DNA from: Sphingopyxis terrae subsp. terrae NBRC 15098
GTDB taxonomy: Bacteria; Pseudomonadota; Alphaproteobacteria; Sphingomonadales; Sphingomonadaceae
Direction: 5' to 3'
NCBI RefSeq assembly: GCF_001598815.1
Contig: NZ_BCZQ01000033.1
Coordinates: 1 to 56,817 of the forward strand
DNA: 56,817 nucleotides
Positions 7,689 to 17,667 of the stretch are shown here, piece by piece. The translations under genes and the position numbers were made by a program. The notes under the pieces are model-generated. The model was not told where the DNA came from, ran no database searches, and saw nothing but the letters and a program-made list of their open reading frames with translations. Each line of letters opens with the position of its first letter. Positions within the stretch are counted from its first letter, which is position 1.

Positions 7689-9209
7689 TTACTCGGGAAG
7701 CGCGGGCTTGACGGCGATGCCGTCCAGAAAAGCATCGAGCCGCTTGATGTCCTCGGCGGTGAAATGCAGCCCCAGCTTGCTACGCCGCCACAAAATGTCG
7801 TCGCTCGTCTGCGCCCATTCGCGGTCGATCATCCAGCGGATTTCGGCAGCCGACAGCCCGTGCGCGATCTCGCCGCCCAGATCGTCCCAGTTTTCGGCCG
7901 TACCGAGCCACGCCCGCGCGTCGGTGCCATAGGCCTTGACGATGCGGTCGACCGTCGCGGCTGAGAGGAAGGGGTGGGCAAGCCGATAGTCGGCCTTCAG
8001 CGCCGCCGCGCCGTCGGTCCGAAAATCGCCGCCGGGGAGCGGCGCGCCGGCGGTCCAGCGCGCCCCGGTCAGCGCGGCGACATGCGCCGCCAGATCGTCT
8101 ACCGCATGTTCGGCGACATGGCGGTAGCTGGTGATCTTGCCGCCATAGATGGTGAGCAGCGGCGCGCCTTCTTCCAGGTCAAGGTCGATGCGGTATCCGC
8201 GCGTTGCCGCCTCGGGCTTGCCCGATCCGTCCTCGACCAGCGGCCGCACCCCCGAATAGGTCCACAAGACATCGTCGGGGCCGATCTGCGCGGCGAAATA
8301 CTGGTTCGCTCCCTCGCACAGATAGGCGATTTCCTCGGCACTTGCATGCACGTCGGCCAGCGATCCCTTATGATCCTGGTCGGTCGTCCCGATCAGCGTG
8401 AAATCGCGCTCATAGGGGATGGCGAAAAAGATGCGTCCGTCGGGAAGCTGGAAGAAATAGGCGAAATCATGGTCGAACAGCTTGCGCACCACGATGTGCG
8501 ATCCGCGCACCAGCCGCATCTGATAATCGGGCGGCGCGGCGGCGCGGCGCAGCAGGTCGAGCACGGCGGGGCCGGCGGCGTTGACAAGACTGCGGCCCGT
8601 AAAGCGATAGGCTTGGCCGTTCGCGCCGGTCGCCTCGACCACCCATAACCCGTCCTCGACGCGCATCAGGTCGGCGCGGGTGCGCGTCTTGATCCGCGCC
8701 CCGCGGTCGGCGGCGTCGCGCGCGTTCAGCGTCACCAACCGCGCATCGTCGACCCAGCCGTCCGAATATTCGAAACCCTTGGCATATTGCGGCTGCAGCG
8801 GCGCGCCCGCCGGATGCCGCGCCAGGTCGATCGACCGCGTCGGCGGCAATTTCCGGCGTCCGCCGATATGGTCATAGAGGAACAGGCCGAGCCGCAGCAG
8901 CCAACGCGGGCGCAGACCGTCGCGATAGGGGAGGACAAAGCGCATCGGCCAGATGATGTGCGGTGCGATGCCCCACAATATCTCGCGCTCGGCCAATGCC
9001 TCGCGCACCAGGCCGAATTCATAATGCTCCAGATAGCGCAGCCCGCCGTGGATCAGCTTGGTCGAGGCCGAGGAGGTGCCCTGCGCCAGATCGCCCTGTT
9101 CGATCAGCAGCACCCGCGCCCCGCGCCCCGCGGCATCGCGCGCGACGCCGGCCCCATTGACGCCGCCGCCAATCACGATGACATCATAGGGGATGGGCGC
9201 GTCGGTCAT
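7689..9209 (-). CDS. glpD: Aerobic glycerol-3-phosphate dehydrogenase
   Basis: A 506-residue FAD-dependent enzyme that oxidises sn-glycerol 3-phosphate to dihydroxyacetone phosphate at the cytoplasmic membrane and feeds electrons to quinone. The FAD-binding motif is VIGGGVNGAGVARDAAGRG (about 12-30), followed by the conserved SSASTKLIHGGLRYLE signature. Length fits GlpD. No glpK or glpF is adjacent. It is divergent to zwf across about 127 bases, linking glycerol and glucose entry points. Glycerol released by the lipases encoded at 19-22 kb could feed this enzyme. Confidence 0.95.
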   Translation of the reverse strand: MTDAPIPYDVIVIGGGVNGAGVARDAAGRGARVLLIEQGDLAQGTSSASTKLIHGGLRYLEHYEFGLVREALAEREILWGIAPHIIWPMRFVLPYRDGLRPRWLLRLGLFLYDHIGGRRKLPPTRSIDLARHPAGAPLQPQYAKGFEYSDGWVDDARLVTLNARDAADRGARIKTRTRADLMRVEDGLWVVEATGANGQAYRFTGRSLVNAAGPAVLDLLRRAAAPPDYQMRLVRGSHIVVRKLFDHDFAYFFQLPDGRIFFAIPYERDFTLIGTTDQDHKGSLADVHASAEEIAYLCEGANQYFAAQIGPDDVLWTYSGVRPLVEDGSGKPEAATRGYRIDLDLEEGAPLLTIYGGKITSYRHVAEHAVDDLAAHVAALTGARWTAGAPLPGGDFRTDGAAALKADYRLAHPFLSAATVDRIVKAYGTDARAWLGTAENWDDLGGEIAHGLSAAEIRWMIDREWAQTSDDILWRRSKLGLHFTAEDIKRLDAFLDGIAVKPALPE

Positions 9210-9336
9210 GGCGCGTTCCTATGCCAGAAGCGGGCGGCTTGCCAATGGCGATGCAAAGCTATGCGGCTTACGTATGCGCGTTGCAATCGCCAGGGGCTTT
9301 CGCCACCGTCCCTGTCCGTTATCCAAGGGGATATTT

Positions 9337-10800
9337 GTGAGCGTCAAAGTCGAAACATTGGTGCTGTTCGGGGCGACGGGCGATCTTGCCCATCGCATGC
9401 TCTTCCCCTCGCTCTACAATCTGCACATGGACGGGCTGCTCGACGATGCGATGACGATCGTCGCCTCGGGCCGCTCGCAGATGGACCGGGCAGGGGCGCA
9501 CGCGATGGTGCGCGCCGCGCTCGACGACCATCTCGCGGGCGATCGCATCGACGAAAGGGTGATCGCCGCCTTCTTGGACCGGATCGACTATTGCGCGGTC
9601 GATGCCGGCGCGGGGACGGGGTACGACCGGCTGGCCGAAATGCTCGGTGACCGGATGAACCGTCCGATCGGCGCCTATCTGTCGACCCCGCCGTCGATGT
9701 TCGGCCCGATCGCGCAGGGTCTTGCCGCCGCCGGGATCGCCTGCGCCGAATGCCGGATCGCGATGGAAAAGCCCATCGGCCACGATCTCGCCTCGTCGCG
9801 TGCGGTCAACGAACAGGTCGGCAGCGCCTTTGCCGAGGATCGCGTTTTCCGCATCGACCATTATCTGGGCAAGGAAACGGTCCAGAACCTGCTCGCGCTG
9901 CGTTTCGCGAATATGCTGTTCGAACCCCTGTGGAACGCGCAGGCGATTGACCATGTCCAGATCACCGTGGCGGAAACCGTCGGCCTCGAAGGCCGCGTCT
10001 CCTATTATGATGGCGTCGGTGCATTGAAGGATATGGTGCAGAACCATATGCTCCAGCTTCTCGCGATCATCGCGATGGAGCCGCCGGCGAGCGTCTCGGC
10101 GACCGCGGTGCGCGACGAAAAGGTCAAGCTGCTGCGGTCCTTGCGCAAGATGCGCGCCGACGATGTCAAGGCGCACAGCGTCAAGGGTCAGTACACGAGC
10201 GGCGCGGTGAACGGCGCGGCGGTCGCGGGCTATGCCGACGAGCTGGGCCATCCGTCGAACACCGAAACCTTCGTTGCGCTCAAGGCCTATATCGACAATT
10301 GGCGCTGGAAGGGCGTGCCCTTTTACCTGCGCACCGGCAAACGGATGCCGCAGCGCAAGTCGGAGGTGCTGATCCAGTTCAAGCCGGTGCCGCATAATAT
10401 CTTCGCGCGCGTCGGCGCGGGCCGGCTCGACGCCAACAGCATGATCATCAACCTGCAGCCCGAAGAGAATATCCGGGTCAAGGTGATGGCGAAGCAGCCG
10501 GGGCTCGACCGCGACGGGGTGAAGCTCAAAGAGGTCACGCTCGACGTGTCGCTCTCGCACAGTTTCGAGGGCGAGCGGCGGCGCATCGCCTATGAACGGC
10601 TGCTGCTGGACTTCATCGAGGGCGATCAGACGCTGTTCGTGCGCCGCGACGAGGTCGAGGCGCAGTGGGAATGGATCGATTCGATCCGCGATGCCTGGGC
10701 GTCGGTCGATCTGGCGCCGCAGACCTACACCGCGGGAAGCTGGGGGCCGTCGAGCGCGATCGCGCTCATCGAACGCGACGGAGCGAGCTGGCATGACTAG
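9337..10800 (+). CDS. zwf: Glucose-6-phosphate 1-dehydrogenase
   Basis: A 487-residue enzyme making 6-phosphogluconolactone and NAD(P)H, the first step of the Entner-Doudoroff route. The dinucleotide motif LFGATGDLAHR lies near residues 9-19, and the signature RIDHYLGKE is at R172-E180, with substrate-binding H175 and K179. I start it at GTG 9337, which follows AAGGGGAT and gives the family length. The frame stays open upstream to 9193, but that extension overlaps glpD and encodes no family sequence. The next gene is edd; the usual 6-phosphogluconolactonase gene is absent between them. Confidence 0.95.
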   Translation: MSVKVETLVLFGATGDLAHRMLFPSLYNLHMDGLLDDAMTIVASGRSQMDRAGAHAMVRAALDDHLAGDRIDERVIAAFLDRIDYCAVDAGAGTGYDRLAEMLGDRMNRPIGAYLSTPPSMFGPIAQGLAAAGIACAECRIAMEKPIGHDLASSRAVNEQVGSAFAEDRVFRIDHYLGKETVQNLLALRFANMLFEPLWNAQAIDHVQITVAETVGLEGRVSYYDGVGALKDMVQNHMLQLLAIIAMEPPASVSATAVRDEKVKLLRSLRKMRADDVKAHSVKGQYTSGAVNGAAVAGYADELGHPSNTETFVALKAYIDNWRWKGVPFYLRTGKRMPQRKSEVLIQFKPVPHNIFARVGAGRLDANSMIINLQPEENIRVKVMAKQPGLDRDGVKLKEVTLDVSLSHSFEGERRRIAYERLLLDFIEGDQTLFVRRDEVEAQWEWIDSIRDAWASVDLAPQTYTAGSWGPSSAIALIERDGASWHD

Positions 10801-10810
10801 TTTTTTTGAT

Positions 10811-10890
10811 CGTCATCCCGGCGAAGGCCGGGATCTCGACCTCGCATTTTGCTGCAACGGTGAGACCCCGGCCTTCGCCGGGGTGACGAG
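10811..10890. repeat. REP-like inverted repeat pair between zwf and edd
   Basis: The arms CGTCATCCCGGCGAAGGCCGGGAT and CCCCGGCCTTCGCCGGGGTGACG are inverted copies around a spacer of about 35 bases. It is a GCGAAGGC-core family member and occupies nearly all the gap where pgl would be expected. Confidence 0.85.
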
Positions 10891-10896
10891 GTAAAT

Positions 10897-12738
10897 ATGA
10901 CCACCCTCCACCCCACGATCGCCGCCGTCACCGACCGCATCACTCGCCGCAGCGCCCAGCGCCGCGCCGCCTACCTCGATCTGATGCAGCGTCAGCGCGA
11001 GGCCGGAACCAATCGCGGCAATCTGTCGTGCGGCAACCTTGCGCATGGCTTCGCGGCGTCGGGCGAGGACAAGCCCGCGATCCGCGCGGGCGCCGAGATG
11101 AATATCGGCATCGTCACCGCCTATAATGACATGCTGTCGGCGCATCAGCCCTATGGCCGCTACCCCGAACAGATCAAGATTTTCGCGCGTGAAGCCGGTG
11201 CGACGGCGCAGGTCGCGGGCGGCGTTCCCGCAATGTGCGACGGGGTGACGCAGGGACAGGCGGGCATGGACCTGTCGCTGTTCAGCCGCGACAATATCGC
11301 GCAGGGCACCGCGATTGCGCTTAGCCACGCGATGTTCGAGGGCGCGTTGCTGCTCGGCATCTGCGACAAGATCGTTCCCGGCCTGCTCATCGGCGCGCTG
11401 CGTTTCGGCCATCTGCCCACGATCCTCATCCCGGCCGGGCCGATGCCGTCGGGCCTCGCGAACAAGGAAAAGGTCCGCGTCCGTCAGCTATATGCCGAGG
11501 GCAAGGTCGGCCGCGACGCGCTGCTCGAGGCGGAGGCGGCCAGCTATCATGGCGCGGGCACCTGTACCTTCTATGGCACCGCCAATTCCAACCAGATGAT
11601 GATGGAATTGATGGGGCTGCACATTCCCGGCAGTGCCTTCGTCAATCCGGGCACCAAGCTGCGGCAGGAACTGACCCGTGCGGCGACGCGCCGGCTGACC
11701 GAAATCGGCTGGACCGGCGACGATTATCGCCCGCTCGCGCGCTGCGTCGATGAAAAGGCAATCGTCAATGCCGCGATCGGCCTGCTCGCGACCGGCGGTT
11801 CGACCAACCATGCCATCCACCTGCCGGCGATCGCGCGCGCGGCGGGCATCATCATCGACTGGCAGGATTTCGACGAACTGAGCCACGCCGTGCCGCTGCT
11901 CGCGCGCGTCTATCCGAATGGCGCGGGCGATGTGAACAATTTCCACGCCGCGGGCGGGATCGGCTATGTCGTGCGCGAACTGCTCGGCGCCGGACTGCTC
12001 CACGGCGATGTGCTCACGGTGGGCGGGTCAATGGCCGATTATTCGGGACAGCCGGTGCTGGTCGACGATGCGCTTCATTGGGAGGCCGCACCCGAAACGT
12101 CGCGCGACGATACGATGCTGCGTCCCGTTTCCGCGCCTTTTTCGCCCGACGGGGGCATGCGGCTGCTGTCGGGCAATCTCGGCCGCGCGATCATCAAGAC
12201 GAGCGCGGTTGCCCCGGATCGCTGGACGATCGAAGCCCCGGCGCGCCTCTTCGACGATCAGGATCAGGTGCTCGCTGCATTCAAGGCGGGCGAACTCGAC
12301 CGCGACTGCGTCGTCGTCGTGCGCTTCCAGGGGCCGCGCGCCAACGGCATGCCCGAACTCCACAAGCTCACCCCGGCGCTCGGCGTGCTGCAGGACCGCG
12401 GCTACCGCGTCGCGCTGCTCACCGACGGCCGCATGTCGGGGGCGAGCGGCAAGGTGCCTGCGGTGATCCACCTCTCGCCCGAGGCGCTGCCCGGCCCCGA
12501 CGGGATCAGCGGCCCGCTCGCCTGTTTGCAGGACGGCGACATGGTGCACGTCTGCGCGGTAAAGGGCGAGGTGACGGCGCTCGTTGATCCTGCTGAATGG
12601 GCCGCGCGGACGCCCGCCATCGCCCCGCCGCCCGCACTCGGCGTCGGGCGCGAGCTGTTCGCGCTGTTCCGTCACCACGCCGACGAGGCGGAGAAGGGCG
12701 GGTCGGCGGTGCTGGCAGCGATGGAGACCGTCACCTAA
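10897..12738 (+). CDS. edd: Phosphogluconate dehydratase
   Basis: A 613-residue IlvD/Edd-family [4Fe-4S] dehydratase converting 6-phosphogluconate to 2-keto-3-deoxy-6-phosphogluconate. Family motifs include [17 protein letters not shown] near residue 42, [20 protein letters not shown] (about 109-128), [20 protein letters not shown] and the C-terminal [15 protein letters not shown]. Cysteines in the first three motifs are the likely cluster ligands. Length matches E. coli Edd. It lies between zwf and eda, all on the same strand and each separated by a REP-like repeat. Confidence 0.96.
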   Translation: MTTLHPTIAAVTDRITRRSAQRRAAYLDLMQRQREAGTNRGNLSCGNLAHGFAASGEDKPAIRAGAEMNIGIVTAYNDMLSAHQPYGRYPEQIKIFAREAGATAQVAGGVPAMCDGVTQGQAGMDLSLFSRDNIAQGTAIALSHAMFEGALLLGICDKIVPGLLIGALRFGHLPTILIPAGPMPSGLANKEKVRVRQLYAEGKVGRDALLEAEAASYHGAGTCTFYGTANSNQMMMELMGLHIPGSAFVNPGTKLRQELTRAATRRLTEIGWTGDDYRPLARCVDEKAIVNAAIGLLATGGSTNHAIHLPAIARAAGIIIDWQDFDELSHAVPLLARVYPNGAGDVNNFHAAGGIGYVVRELLGAGLLHGDVLTVGGSMADYSGQPVLVDDALHWEAAPETSRDDTMLRPVSAPFSPDGGMRLLSGNLGRAIIKTSAVAPDRWTIEAPARLFDDQDQVLAAFKAGELDRDCVVVVRFQGPRANGMPELHKLTPALGVLQDRGYRVALLTDGRMSGASGKVPAVIHLSPEALPGPDGISGPLACLQDGDMVHVCAVKGEVTALVDPAEWAARTPAIAPPPALGVGRELFALFRHHADEAEKGGSAVLAAMETVT

Positions 12739-12740
12739 GC

Positions 12741-12819
12741 CGTCGCCCCCGCGAAGGCGGGGGCCGCTATCGGCCTAGCGCCACCCTTGCCAACGGCCCC
12801 CGCCTTCGCGGGGGCGACG
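12741..12819. repeat. REP-like inverted repeat pair between edd and eda
   Basis: Arms CGTCGCCCCCGCGAAGGCGGGGGCC and GGCCCCCGCCTTCGCGGGGGCGACG flank a central spacer. The outer arms are perfect reverse complements, forming a long potential stem. It is a GCGAAGGC-core family member. Confidence 0.88.
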
Positions 12820-12830
12820 AAGGAAACAGA

Positions 12831-13451
12831 ATGACCGACAAGTCCATCGACCAGATCATGGCGCTAGCCCCCGTCATCCCGGTGATCGTCATCGACCGCG
12901 TCGAGGACGCCGTCCCGATGGCCGAGGCGCTCGTCGCGGGCGGTCTGCCAGTGCTCGAGGTCACGCTGCGCACCCCCGCCGCGCTTGCCGCGATCGCGGC
13001 GATGAAGGCGGTGCCGGGCGCGGTCGTCGGCGCCGGTACCGTCCTCGATCCCGCGATGCTGGCGGGCGCGATCCATGCGGGCGCCGAATTCATCGTCTCG
13101 CCGGGGCTGACCGACAATCTCGGCGAGGCGGCGGTCGCGAGCGGCATTCCCTTCCTTCCGGGTACGGCCAATGCCGGCGACATCATGCGCGGCATGGATC
13201 TTGGCCTTTCGCATTTCAAATTCTTCCCGGCCGCGACGAGCGGCGGCATCCCTGCGCTCAAGGCGCTCGCGGGGCCGTTCGGGCAGGCGCGCTTCTGCCC
13301 CACCGGCGGCATCACCGCCGCGACAGCACCCGAATGGCTGGCGCTGGATCCGGTGCTGTGCGTCGGCGGTAGCTGGGTCGTCCCCGCGGGGCCGCTCGAT
13401 CCGGCCCGGATCGAGACACTCGCGCGCGAGGCATCGGCGTTCAAACCCTGA
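12831..13451 (+). CDS. eda: 2-keto-3-deoxy-6-phosphogluconate aldolase
   Basis: A 206-residue class I aldolase that splits KDPG to pyruvate and glyceraldehyde 3-phosphate, finishing the Entner-Doudoroff route. The Schiff-base lysine is K130 in HFKFFPA, and the acid/base glutamate lies in LEVTLRTP. Further family motifs are VGAGTVL, FIVSPG and FCPTGGI. The ATG at 12831 follows AAGGAAACAG; the frame is open further upstream, but only across the repeat and the end of edd. Residue count matches the family. Confidence 0.96.
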   Translation: MTDKSIDQIMALAPVIPVIVIDRVEDAVPMAEALVAGGLPVLEVTLRTPAALAAIAAMKAVPGAVVGAGTVLDPAMLAGAIHAGAEFIVSPGLTDNLGEAAVASGIPFLPGTANAGDIMRGMDLGLSHFKFFPAATSGGIPALKALAGPFGQARFCPTGGITAATAPEWLALDPVLCVGGSWVVPAGPLDPARIETLAREASAFKP

Positions 13452-13452
13452 T

Positions 13453-13530
13453 TGTCACCCCGGCGAAGGCCGGGGTCTCAACCCGGCATCCTTCCGCACC
13501 GGCGAGACCCCGGCCTTCGCCGGTATGACG
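13453..13530. repeat. REP-like inverted repeat pair after eda
   Basis: Arms TGTCACCCCGGCGAAGGCCG and CGGCCTTCGCCGGTATGACG are inverted, about 35 bases apart. The pair falls immediately after the eda stop, so it could also serve as a 3' end of the zwf-edd-eda transcript. Confidence 0.85.
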
Positions 13531-13626
13531 AAATTGGGACGGGCGCTCACTCTTTCGCGCCATTGATTAACCCCATTTTACCTGTCATCGTGCAGGGATA
13601 AGGCGGTACAGCCGCCAGTGGGGGAG

Positions 13627-15192
13627 ATGCGCGTGCCAAGGCCGCAGCCGCATTTGGAAGAAGTTCTCGCGTCCGAACCCGGATCGCATATCGCCGCGCT
13701 CTTCGATTTCGACGGAACGATCATCGCCGGCTATTCGGCGACCGCGATGCTGCGCGAAAAGCTGCAGCGCCGCGAAATGTCGGTCGAGGAGATCGCCGAG
13801 ACCGCCAATGTCATCGCGCAGCACAGCCTGGGCGCGATCGGCTTTTCGGGGCTGATGAGCGGCGCCGCCAAATTCATGAAGGGCGTCGAAGAGGAAAGAT
13901 TCGTCCAGTTCGGCGAAGAACTCTACAAAAAGCATATCGCGCGCAAAATCTATCCCGAGACGCGCGCGATCATTGAGGCGCATCAGGCCAAGGGACACCG
14001 CGTCGCGATCATTTCATCGGCAACGATCTACCAGATCGAACCGACCGCGCGCGACCTTGGCATATCCGACATCAAATGCTCGGCCTATGAGATTGAGGAC
14101 GGCGTGTTCACCGGCGACATCATCCGCCCGCTCTGCTTCGGCGAGGGCAAGGTGATCGCCGCCGAGGAACTGGCGGCGGAATATGGTCTCGACCTCGATC
14201 AGAGCTATTTCTATTCGGACAGCGACGACGACATCGAACTGCTCGAACGCGTCGGCAAACCGCGGCCGCTCAATCCCAATATGAAATTGAAGGCGATCGC
14301 CGACGAGCGAAACTGGCCGGTGCAGCGCTTTGCGAGCCGCGGCACGCCCTCCTGGGTCGACTATACGCGTACCATCTACGCCACCGGCTCGCTGATCGGC
14401 GCTTTCGCTGCCGGCCTGCCGATCTGGGCGCTCACCCGCTCGCAGCGCGAGGCGGTCAATTTCTCGATGGGGCTGTTCGGCGATTTCGCCACCGCGATCA
14501 CCGGCGTCGAACTCGAGGTCGAAGACGAACGCCACCTGTGGTCGTCGCGCCCGTGCATCTTCATCTTCAACCACCAGAGCAAGGCGGACGTGATGATCCT
14601 CGCCAAGCTCATCCGCCGCGACATGGGCGGGGTAGGGAAGAAGGAGATCAAGGACATCCCCATATTGGGGAAGCTGATGGAATGGGGCGGTACCGTCTTC
14701 GTCGACCGCGCCGACGGCAAGAGCGCGATCAAGGCGATGGAACCGCTGGTCGAGGCCATTCAAAAGGAAGGCAAGTCGATCTGCATCGCCCCCGAAGGGA
14801 CGCGCAGCCTGACGCCGAAGCTCGAGCCTTTCAAAAAGGGCGCCTTCCACCTTGCGATGCAGGCGGGCGTGCCGATCGTCCCGATCGTCATCCACAATGC
14901 GACCGACGTCGCGCCGAAGAACGAATTCGTGATGCGCCCCGCGACGGTGCGCGTCACCGTCCTGCCGCCGGTCGAAACGTCCGATTGGCAGGTGAAGACG
15001 CTGAACGCCCATGTTCGCGACGTGCGCAACATGTTCCTGCGCACCCTCGGCCAGCCCGAGGAGACGGTCGCGGAATCGGTTGCGAAGGAGGCGGCGCCCA
15101 CGGCAAAACCCGAAAAAGCGCCGAAGAAGGCGGCTACCAAGAAGCCTCCCGCCAAGAAAAAGCCGACGCCCCGAAAGGCAAAGAAGGCCTAG
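13627..15192 (+). CDS. Fused HAD-IB phosphatase / 1-acyl-glycerol-3-phosphate acyltransferase (PlsC)
   Basis: A fusion of about 521 residues. The HAD domain has catalytic aspartates D27/D29 in LFDFDGTII and a DSDDD metal motif near residue 197. The PlsC domain has NHQSKAD (N315-D321; the HX4D catalytic pair is H316/D321) and the lipid/phosphate motif PEGTRS from residue 389. A tail of about 30 residues is almost all Lys, Ala and Pro. The PlsC part makes phosphatidate from lysophosphatidate; the HAD part could dephosphorylate a lipid phosphate, which is inference. Starts at GTG 13618, ATG 13627 or GTG 13633 are possible. The same fusion occurs in mycobacteria next to plsB and a TAG synthase. 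Confidence 0.9.
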   Translation: MRVPRPQPHLEEVLASEPGSHIAALFDFDGTIIAGYSATAMLREKLQRREMSVEEIAETANVIAQHSLGAIGFSGLMSGAAKFMKGVEEERFVQFGEELYKKHIARKIYPETRAIIEAHQAKGHRVAIISSATIYQIEPTARDLGISDIKCSAYEIEDGVFTGDIIRPLCFGEGKVIAAEELAAEYGLDLDQSYFYSDSDDDIELLERVGKPRPLNPNMKLKAIADERNWPVQRFASRGTPSWVDYTRTIYATGSLIGAFAAGLPIWALTRSQREAVNFSMGLFGDFATAITGVELEVEDERHLWSSRPCIFIFNHQSKADVMILAKLIRRDMGGVGKKEIKDIPILGKLMEWGGTVFVDRADGKSAIKAMEPLVEAIQKEGKSICIAPEGTRSLTPKLEPFKKGAFHLAMQAGVPIVPIVIHNATDVAPKNEFVMRPATVRVTVLPPVETSDWQVKTLNAHVRDVRNMFLRTLGQPEETVAESVAKEAAPTAKPEKAPKKAATKKPPAKKKPTPRKAKKA

Positions 15193-15206
15193 CCCATGTT
15201 TCACCT

Positions 15207-15289
15207 CGTCATTGCGAGCGAAGCGAAGCAATCCAGGGCGGGTTACGCCACGCTGGATTGCTGCGTCGCTTCGCTCCTCGCAATGACGG
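15207..15289. repeat. Interspersed repeat pair, GCGAGCGAAGCGAAGCAATC family
   Basis: Arms CGTCATTGCGAGCGAAGCGA and CGCTTCGCTCCTCGCAATGACG are inverted, each followed or preceded by a copy of CAATCCAG/CTGGATTG. A second, diverged member lies at 17668-17766. It occupies the gap between the PlsC fusion and plsB. Confidence 0.85.
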
Positions 15290-15301
15290 TGGTTTAAGGC
15301 C

Positions 15302-17653
15302 ATGGCCGACGGCACGCCCCGCAGCGAATTCGTCGCGGAGCAGGTGGCCGACCGGCTTTACATCATCGACGCGCGCAACCGGATCGAGCGGCAGATTTTG
15401 CTCGACTGGATCCATGCGACCTCGGTCGATCCGGGCGGGGAAGGGGCGCCGATGTGGGTCAGCCTCGCGATCGCCGACGACGATCATGCCCTCGACCTCG
15501 ACGCGCTCAAGGCGCGGCTGGCGGGCGATCCTGCGCGCAGGGTGGTGCCGCTGCGCGTCGCGTGGCGCATCCCCGGTTTCGAGCGCGATCGCGCGCTGAA
15601 ATTTCGGCATCTGATCTTCGGCGACCCGCGCCGGCCGGGGCCGCTGCGCGCGCGGTTCATCCTGTGGCGCGACCGGCGCCGGGCGCAGATCCTTGTCGGC
15701 GAAGCGGCAACGCAGACCGAGCTGAAGGCACGCTATCTTGCGCAGACCGGAGGCGGTGACGGCTGCGAGGAGGGGAGCAGCGAGTTTGCGGGCTTCGTCG
15801 CGCGGCAGGCGGGGCTCGCGCTCGACGTCGCCGAACGCGGCATCCGCGGCAGCCGCTACAAGGTGCCACGCTTCGTTGCCGACTCGCTGCGTACCAACCC
15901 CAAATTCCGCGCCGCGCTTGCCGATCTTGCCGGCCAGCTCGGCCGTCCCGTCGCCGATCTCTACCGCGAGGCGCGCCCGCTGATGAAGGAGGTCATCGCG
16001 ACCCCCAGTGCGCTGTTCCTCGACCTGCGCGCGCGGCTCGACCGGATGATGTTCGGCGGCTATGCGCCCGAGATGGAGGTCGACGCGGCCGAGCTTGCAA
16101 AGCTGCGCTCGGTGCTGCGCGAACATCCGACCGCGATCCTGTTCACGCATAAAACCTATATCGACGGCGCGACCCCCAGCCGCCTCGCCTATGAAAATGA
16201 CCTGCCGATGCTGCACAGTTTCGGCGGCGCCAATCTCGACTTCGCGATCATGGGCCAGTTCTTCCGCCGCTCGGGAATGATTTTCATTCGCCGCAGCTTT
16301 CAGGATCAGCCGGTCTACAAGCTGGTGCTGCGCCACTACATCGCCTGGCTGCTCGCCAAGCGCTTCCCGCTGTCCTGGGCCTTTGAAGGGACTCGCTCGC
16401 GCCTCGGCAAGCTGATGCCGCCTAAATATGGCCTGATGAAATATGTCCTCGACGCCGCGCACGCGACCGGGACGCAGGGGGTGCATTTCGTGCCCTTCGT
16501 CACCAGTTTCGACCTGATCCGCGATGTCGAGGAATATGCCGCGGAACAGACCGGGCGGACCAAGAAACCTGAAAGCCTCGCCTGGTTCATCGGCTATATG
16601 AAGAGCCTCAAGGAACCGTCGGGGCGCATCCGTCTCGACATCGGCGATCCCGTCGTCATTCCGGAGGCCCCGGCCCCCGACGACCGGCGCGCGCTGGAGC
16701 GTATCGCCTTCGCTGTCGCGGTCGAGGCGAACCGCGTCACCCCGCTTACCGTCACCTCGGTTATGTGCCTCATCCTGCTCGGCACCGCGCCGCGCGGCGT
16801 GACCGAGGCAGAGATGATCGCGACGATCGCGCGCATCACCGCCTGGGCGCGCGAGCGCGGCATCCGCCTCAGCCGCGAGCTCGAAGGCGGCGACGCCGCG
16901 GCGCTCGCGGCGACGCTCGACACGCTCGTCGAGGGCGGCCTGCTCACGCGGTTCGAGGCCGGCAGCGAGACCGTCTATTCGATCGACCCCGCCAAGCATC
17001 CGATGGCGAGCTATTATCGCAACATCATCGCGCATCATTTCCTCGACCGCGCGATGATCGAGCTGGCGCTGTTCGAGCTGCGCGATGCCGACAGCAAGGA
17101 TTCGACCGCCGCCTTCTGGGCGCGGATCGACCGGCTGCGCGATCTGTTCAAATTCGAATTCTTCTACCCGCCGCGCGGCGAACATCTGGCCGCGCTGGAG
17201 GCCGAACTTGCGCGCATCGACCCTGCCTGGGCCAAGCGACTGGCGAGCGGCGACCGCGGCGTTGCGCAGCTCATTCGCCGCTGTCAGCCGATGGTCGGCC
17301 ATGCGATCCTGCTACCCTTTGCCGAGGCCTATTCGGTCGTTGCCGACATTCTGGCGCGCGCGCGCCCCGGCGATCCGGTCGATGAAAAGGCGCTGCTCGA
17401 CGCCGCGCTGATCGAGGGGCGGCAGGCCTGGCTCTTGCGCCGGATCAGCAGCGAAGCGTCGATCGGAAAATTGCTCTTCGCCAACGCCCTGTCGCAGATG
17501 CGCCATATGGGGCTGGCGGAAACCGCGACCCCTGACGGATTGCGCGCGCGCCGCGCACTGCTCGTGGAACTCCGCGGGCTCGCCAACGTCATGGAATCGA
17601 TGCGGCTGGCCACGCTCGCGCTCGCCGACCGATTGCCGGGGACGGGAGAATGA
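15302..17653 (+). CDS. plsB: Glycerol-3-phosphate 1-O-acyltransferase
   Basis: A 783-residue PlsB-type enzyme, similar in length to the E. coli protein (about 800). The catalytic HX4D motif is H283/D288 in HKTYIDG. The following FGGANLDFAIMGQFFRRSGM and IFIRRSF, then WAFEGTRSRLGK, are the conserved glycerol-3-phosphate binding blocks. It transfers an acyl chain from acyl-CoA or acyl-ACP to position 1 of glycerol 3-phosphate at the inner membrane. G3P can come from GpsA encoded at 22.8 kb, and the product is the substrate of the upstream PlsC domain. Confidence 0.93.
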   Translation: MADGTPRSEFVAEQVADRLYIIDARNRIERQILLDWIHATSVDPGGEGAPMWVSLAIADDDHALDLDALKARLAGDPARRVVPLRVAWRIPGFERDRALKFRHLIFGDPRRPGPLRARFILWRDRRRAQILVGEAATQTELKARYLAQTGGGDGCEEGSSEFAGFVARQAGLALDVAERGIRGSRYKVPRFVADSLRTNPKFRAALADLAGQLGRPVADLYREARPLMKEVIATPSALFLDLRARLDRMMFGGYAPEMEVDAAELAKLRSVLREHPTAILFTHKTYIDGATPSRLAYENDLPMLHSFGGANLDFAIMGQFFRRSGMIFIRRSFQDQPVYKLVLRHYIAWLLAKRFPLSWAFEGTRSRLGKLMPPKYGLMKYVLDAAHATGTQGVHFVPFVTSFDLIRDVEEYAAEQTGRTKKPESLAWFIGYMKSLKEPSGRIRLDIGDPVVIPEAPAPDDRRALERIAFAVAVEANRVTPLTVTSVMCLILLGTAPRGVTEAEMIATIARITAWARERGIRLSRELEGGDAAALAATLDTLVEGGLLTRFEAGSETVYSIDPAKHPMASYYRNIIAHHFLDRAMIELALFELRDADSKDSTAAFWARIDRLRDLFKFEFFYPPRGEHLAALEAELARIDPAWAKRLASGDRGVAQLIRRCQPMVGHAILLPFAEAYSVVADILARARPGDPVDEKALLDAALIEGRQAWLLRRISSEASIGKLLFANALSQMRHMGLAETATPDGLRARRALLVELRGLANVMESMRLATLALADRLPGTGE

Positions 17654-17667
17654 CATGACACCGCGTT

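Noticed and set aside
9193..9336. N-terminal extension of zwf
   Set aside because: It overlaps glpD, lacks the family start, and the GTG at 9337 with AAGGGG gives the usual length.
10811..13530. CRISPR-like series of repeats between zwf, edd and eda
   Set aside because: The units are inverted pairs with one spacer each, at irregular distances and separated by genes; no direct array and no cas genes.
15209..17302. Very long minus-strand open frame (697 codons) opposite plsB
   Set aside because: It is a shadow of the plsB codon pattern in high-GC DNA; composition is Arg/Asp/Ala-rich, with no family motifs or ribosome site, while the plus strand has intact PlsB motifs.
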